DNA of 64,000 nt, from NCBI GenBank assembly GCA_015063285.1, contig SUST01000002.1, positions 124,001-188,000 on the forward strand. The letters run 5' to 3'. Below, one piece after another: positions 60,921 to 64,000 of the stretch; the first letter of the stretch is position 1; every line of letters starts with the position of its first letter. The notes below the pieces were generated by a model that was given only the letters and a program-made list of their open reading frames with translations, was not told the origin of the DNA and made no database searches. The DNA is from Thermoplasmata archaeon. GTDB lineage: Archaea > Thermoplasmatota > Thermoplasmata > Methanomassiliicoccales > Methanomethylophilaceae. The position numbers and the translations under genes were made by a program.

Positions 60921-62297
60921 TCACATCGCTTCGATATCAGATTGGCTCAAGACGAAGTCCAGTTCACTGACCTTATAGAGGCCCCCCATGAACTTGTCGA
61001 CGAATTCCTGGTGGAGTTTGTCTGCATCTTCGAAAGAGTACACATCTGGGTAGAGAATAGCGGCAGTGTACAGGACACGAGCCACAATCGGCATATCTCC
61101 AGATGTGTGCCAAACATTCTTGGACTCATAGGCCTTGAAGTTTTTGAAGTAACCAAGTTGTTTCTGCATTTCTTCGGTATTCCAATTTGCCGAATCATCA
61201 TACCATGAAGCTTTCAAGAATCCTGAGCCCGTCCTGTATGCAATTATGACGTCTCCTTGATACTTATCTTCGTATACACGTGAATCGTACCTAGAATCGC
61301 TCTGATCGAAGTATATGGTGGATCCAGCATCTGACCAGATGGGGTAGATGGCTCCTGCTTGAGTGAGGTAGGCGGTGTAGTCAGAGGATGGCCCAGATAG
61401 ATATGTGTAGTATGCGGTACCGGTTGCCTTGACCTTTTCAGTGACCTTGTCTGTCTTTTTTGCGAGGTCCTTGTAGACTTTGGTGGTCCACTCAGCTACT
61501 TCCTGTGCTGCAGTATCCTTCTGGAAGAGGAATCCGATCAGCAAGAGCGCGGAACAGTAGTCATCGGGGTCGGGTGTGGCATGCTCCAGCCTTACGACAT
61601 CAAGGTTGTATCTCTCTTCTAATTCCTTCTCAGAGAGTCCCTTCTTTCCGTCGAGGTAACCCTTGTTATCTGCAGTAAGGACGCAGGTGGTTCCGGGATT
61701 TGCCTCAAGGCACCCTACTAGAGGTGTCTCGTCGATGTACATGGTACTGGAACCAAGTGAGGGCATTGCTGCATAATCGGGCCAAATGATCTTGTCTGGA
61801 GGAGAACCGGAGGAGTAGTTAATTCCAACGATGTTTTCCTTAATTCCAGTTATCTGATACATGATGAGCGCGTTTGCTGCACCGTTGGCTATCGTCTTAG
61901 ATACCGGCCACTTGGTGGATGCAACATATGTTCCGCTCGGATAAGTAGTAGTGTCCGTTGTGTGGTTCAGGTGGTAGATCTTAGTGTTGTATCCTTTGAG
62001 GATTGCATTGACCTGTTCCAAATCATCTTGGTCGACCTTTCCGTCAAAGTTGGCATCTGCAAGAGGATACTTCTCGAGTGTGTAGCCATCCTCGCCTTTG
62101 ATAATCTTGTTGATGACTGTCTTGTCAGCCTCGTCGATCTTGTAGTCGTTGTCGGCGTTTCCGTAGACTTCGAGTGCGGCATCAATGCTCGCGCCTTTGT
62201 TAGATCCGTTGTTGAAGATCATGAAGGCGGCGATACCTGCCACGACCAGAACGAGGACAACAACGACAGCAATGATTTTAGTCGTGTTCTCATTCAT
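60921..62297 (-). CDS. Membrane-anchored FecB/BtuF-like binding protein with dockerin-type domain (locus B)
   Basis: A 458-aa paralog of the locus A protein with identical length and plan: N-terminal anchor (about 8-28), dockerin-like EF-hand pair (VYGNADNDYKIDEAD and ADANFDGKVDQDD, about 43-100), then a periplasmic-binding-protein-2 domain. Sequence outside the calcium loops is strongly diverged, so ligands probably differ. It starts the operon of two permeases and an ATPase. It has no lipobox. The ATCCAAGTGATATT leader before the ATG resembles that of the locus A gene. Confidence 0.87.
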   Translation of the reverse strand: MNENTTKIIAVVVVLVLVVAGIAAFMIFNNGSNKGASIDAALEVYGNADNDYKIDEADKTVINKIIKGEDGYTLEKYPLADANFDGKVDQDDLEQVNAILKGYNTKIYHLNHTTDTTTYPSGTYVASTKWPVSKTIANGAANALIMYQITGIKENIVGINYSSGSPPDKIIWPDYAAMPSLGSSTMYIDETPLVGCLEANPGTTCVLTADNKGYLDGKKGLSEKELEERYNLDVVRLEHATPDPDDYCSALLLIGFLFQKDTAAQEVAEWTTKVYKDLAKKTDKVTEKVKATGTAYYTYLSGPSSDYTAYLTQAGAIYPIWSDAGSTIYFDQSDSRYDSRVYEDKYQGDVIIAYRTGSGFLKASWYDDSANWNTEEMQKQLGYFKNFKAYESKNVWHTSGDMPIVARVLYTAAILYPDVYSFEDADKLHQEFVDKFMGGLYKVSELDFVLSQSDIEAM

Positions 62298-62548
62298 AAT
62301 ATCACTTGGATAGATATTCCAGCACCATATTGGAAGAAGATGTATTTACGATTGGCGCTATAAACTAGTTAAGAGTAGGTTATAAATAGGAAATTGTGTC
62401 CGTTTAGTAATTATTCTCTGAAACAGATAAAGTTGCGTTACCAGTATTCAGTTTTTGATAGTATTAAACTTACTTAATGAAGGGCGAAATGATAAACAGT
62501 TGGCTTATATCTCCTATGGCCATTATCCTCCAGCAGTGAGGTGTAATT
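62298..62548. promoter_or_regulatory. Divergent AT-rich intergenic region between locus B importer and chelatase genes
   Basis: This 251-bp gap is AT-rich with several TATA-like elements: on the minus strand TTTATAACC near 62378-62386 and TTTATAGCG near 62355-62363; on the plus strand GTATTAAACTTAC near 62460. A palindrome AACTAGTT lies at 62363-62370. A GAGGTG ribosome site lies just before the chelatase ATG. I see no gene or hairpin riboswitch here. Confidence 0.45.
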
Positions 62549-63574
62549 ATGGACAAACTTCTCTTCCCGTTCGTTTCCATAGTTGGTCAGGAGGACATGA
62601 AAAAGGCCCTTCTCCTCAACATAGTCGATCCAAGCATCGGAGGCGCCCTTCTGAAAGGTGAGAAGGGTACAGCAAAATCCACGACGGTTCGTTCTCTGGC
62701 GCAGATACTTCCTTTCAGAGAGACCGTGGAGGGATGCCCCTTCAATTGCGATCCAAACAAGCCCGATACCCTCTGTCCTGAATGTGCTGAGAAGGTCAAA
62801 CAGGGCAAACAGCTGCAGGTCGCTAAGAACCGTATGAGGGTCGTGGAGCTCCCTCTGAGCGCTACGGAGGATCGTGTAGCAGGAACCTTGGACATCGAAC
62901 ATGTCCTGAAGACCGGTGAGAAGAAGTTCGAACCGGGAGTATTGGCGCAGGCCAACGGGAACCTGCTGTATGTGGACGAGGTCAATCTCCTGGACGATCA
63001 CATCGTCGATCTGCTTTTGGACTCCGCGGCAATGGGAGTCAACTATGTCGAAAGGGAAGGAGTTTCTTTCGCCCACGCCGCACGTTTCATCCTGGTCGGG
63101 ACCATGAACCCTGAGGAAGGGGAGCTTAGACCACAGCTCTTAGACAGGTTCGGATTGTCCGTGGATGTCAAAGGCGACAAGGATATGGATGTCCGCATGG
63201 AAGTCGTGAAGAGGAGGGTCGCATTCGACATGGATCCCGCCCAGTACACCAAATCCTGCAAGGACGAATCAGATAAGCTCATGGAGAGGCTCACACAGGC
63301 CCGTGAGAATGTCTTCAAGGTCTCTGCCGATGATTCCATCATCAAGGCTATTGTAACGATCACTACCTCGTTCGGAATCGACGGTCATAGAGCAGACATT
63401 ACGATGCTGAAGGCAGCCAAGGCCAATGCTGCGCTGGAAGGCAGGAAAGAGGTCACCAAGGATGACCTCAGGGCGGTGGCGGCACTTGTGCTGTCCCATC
63501 GCATGAGGCGCAGGCCTTTCGAGGAGGCCGCGTTCGATACGGAGGAACTCGAGAGATGCCTCCAGTCTATCTGA
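62549..63574 (+). CDS. BchI/ChlI-like AAA+ subunit of a Mg/Co/Ni-chelatase-type enzyme
   Basis: A 341-aa AAA+ ATPase of the magnesium-chelatase I family. The P-loop GEKGTAKS is at 37-44, a cysteine-bearing insert (CPFNCDPNKPDTLCPEC) near 62-80, Walker B LLYVDEVNLLDDHIVD near 143, and the sensor motif GTMNPEEGELRPQLLDRFGL near 185. It works as a hexameric motor for a tetrapyrrole chelatase. The catalytic H/CobN-type subunit is not in view. In methanogens such subunits support cobalt or nickel tetrapyrrole chelation. It overlaps the following D-type gene by 19 bp. Confidence 0.94.
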   Translation: MDKLLFPFVSIVGQEDMKKALLLNIVDPSIGGALLKGEKGTAKSTTVRSLAQILPFRETVEGCPFNCDPNKPDTLCPECAEKVKQGKQLQVAKNRMRVVELPLSATEDRVAGTLDIEHVLKTGEKKFEPGVLAQANGNLLYVDEVNLLDDHIVDLLLDSAAMGVNYVEREGVSFAHAARFILVGTMNPEEGELRPQLLDRFGLSVDVKGDKDMDVRMEVVKRRVAFDMDPAQYTKSCKDESDKLMERLTQARENVFKVSADDSIIKAIVTITTSFGIDGHRADITMLKAAKANAALEGRKEVTKDDLRAVAALVLSHRMRRRPFEEAAFDTEELERCLQSI

Positions 63575-64000
63575 GGGCGTTCCCGTTCTCAGCGGTCCTC
63601 GGCATGGATGATGCCAAGAGGGCCATGCAATGCATCCTGGTGAACCCTAACCTCAGAACGGTGATGATAAGGGGCGGACAGGGAACAGCGAAGACCGTTC
63701 TGGCAAGGTCCGTTGGCCGTATCTCGGGGAAGAGTATAATCAACGTTCCCGTCAACGTCTCCGAGGAACAGCTGTTCGGCGGAATGGATATCGATAGGAC
63801 CATAAAATCGGGCAAGGCAGTGATGCAGCCGGGGATATTGTCCAGGGCGGATGGGAACATCCTTTACGTGGACGATGTAAATCTGATGGATCAGAGGATG
63901 CTGCTTTCGCTTTTGAACGCGGTCATTGACGGAAGTGTGGTGCTGGAGAGGGAGGGCATCTCTGCGGAATACGCTGTGGACACGGTATTGATCGCAACCA
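63556..64000 (+). CDS. BchD/ChlD-like chelatase subunit, truncated by window end
   Basis: The frame starts with ATG 63556 (MPPVYLRAFPFSAVLGMDD), 19 bp inside the I-subunit gene, and runs 148 codons to the window edge. It shows P-loop RGGQGTAKT near residue 39, Walker B ILYVDDVNLMDQRML near 99 and the LEREGIS segment shared with the I subunit. The D subunit normally adds an acidic linker and a C-terminal integrin-I/VWA domain, which would lie outside the window. It pairs with BchI to drive chelatase. Coupling by overlap supports a single operon. Confidence 0.87.
   Translation, partial: MPPVYLRAFPFSAVLGMDDAKRAMQCILVNPNLRTVMIRGGQGTAKTVLARSVGRISGKSIINVPVNVSEEQLFGGMDIDRTIKSGKAVMQPGILSRADGNILYVDDVNLMDQRMLLSLLNAVIDGSVVLEREGISAEYAVDTVLIAT

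Noticed and set aside
62298-62548. Cobalamin riboswitch upstream of the importer
   Set aside because: No B12-box-like sequence or extended hairpin structure could be found, and such riboswitches are rare in archaea.

Overview
The window reads as chromosome of a Thermoplasmatota-type archaeon, most probably a Methanomassiliicoccales methanogen. The support is DNA topoisomerase VI A and B, a DRG-family GTPase, mevalonate kinase, a SufBC-only Fe-S scaffold, TATA boxes about 25-30 bp before many starts (often leaderless), GGTGAT-type ribosome sites elsewhere, and bacterial-looking imports (HtpG, pyruvoyl PanD, TGS-less ThrRS, NhaC, MATE and MFS pumps). No mcr or other methanogenesis gene lies in the window, so 'methanogen' is inference. 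I see no IS element, CRISPR array or prophage.

Layout. 0-2.7 kb: mevalonate kinase, a small acidic protein and an aminotransferase in one minus-strand operon. 2.75-8.5 kb: a three-gene operon of a TerB-N/TerB-C protein, a BrxD-like (DUF2791-type) ATPase and a BrxHI/Lhr-like helicase, a plausible defence or DNA-processing module lacking methylase, nuclease and PglZ. 8.6-37.7 kb is mostly housekeeping and transport: a DUF1846 protein, HtpG, a hydantoinase-like protein, Topo VI, DRG, MFS, MATE, NhaC, ThrRS, an asymmetric heterodimeric ABC exporter, an NfeD/SPFH membrane pair and HisRS.

37.8-46.9 kb ('locus A'): a methyltransferase fused to a C-terminal ArsR-like helix-turn-helix, a membrane-anchored dockerin/FecB-like binding protein, a FecCD permease, a FecE ATPase, a double-domain methyltransferase, a MATE exporter and a second, convergent double-domain methyltransferase. 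It looks like import, methylation and export of a metal-ligand complex or corrinoid-like compound.

47.0-51.3 kb: RNase HI, PanD, tRNA-Asp, a VOC protein, SufB/SufC and an Fe-S flavoprotein. 51.3-64 kb ('locus B'): a NifH-NifD fusion, a NifK-like subunit, an unknown cysteine-rich protein, an ABC-2 exporter, an 8Fe ferredoxin-type protein, a second dockerin/FecBCD importer, and a BchI/BchD-type chelatase pair running off the window end. The nitrogenase-like pair keeps three cluster cysteines in the D part but one in the K part. That resembles the dark-operative (proto)chlorophyllide/chlorophyllide reductases rather than nitrogenase. With chelatase subunits and cobalamin/siderophore-type importers nearby, the best hypothesis is a tetrapyrrole- or metal-cofactor-reducing system. 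Loci A and B are the strongest candidates for undescribed biology.
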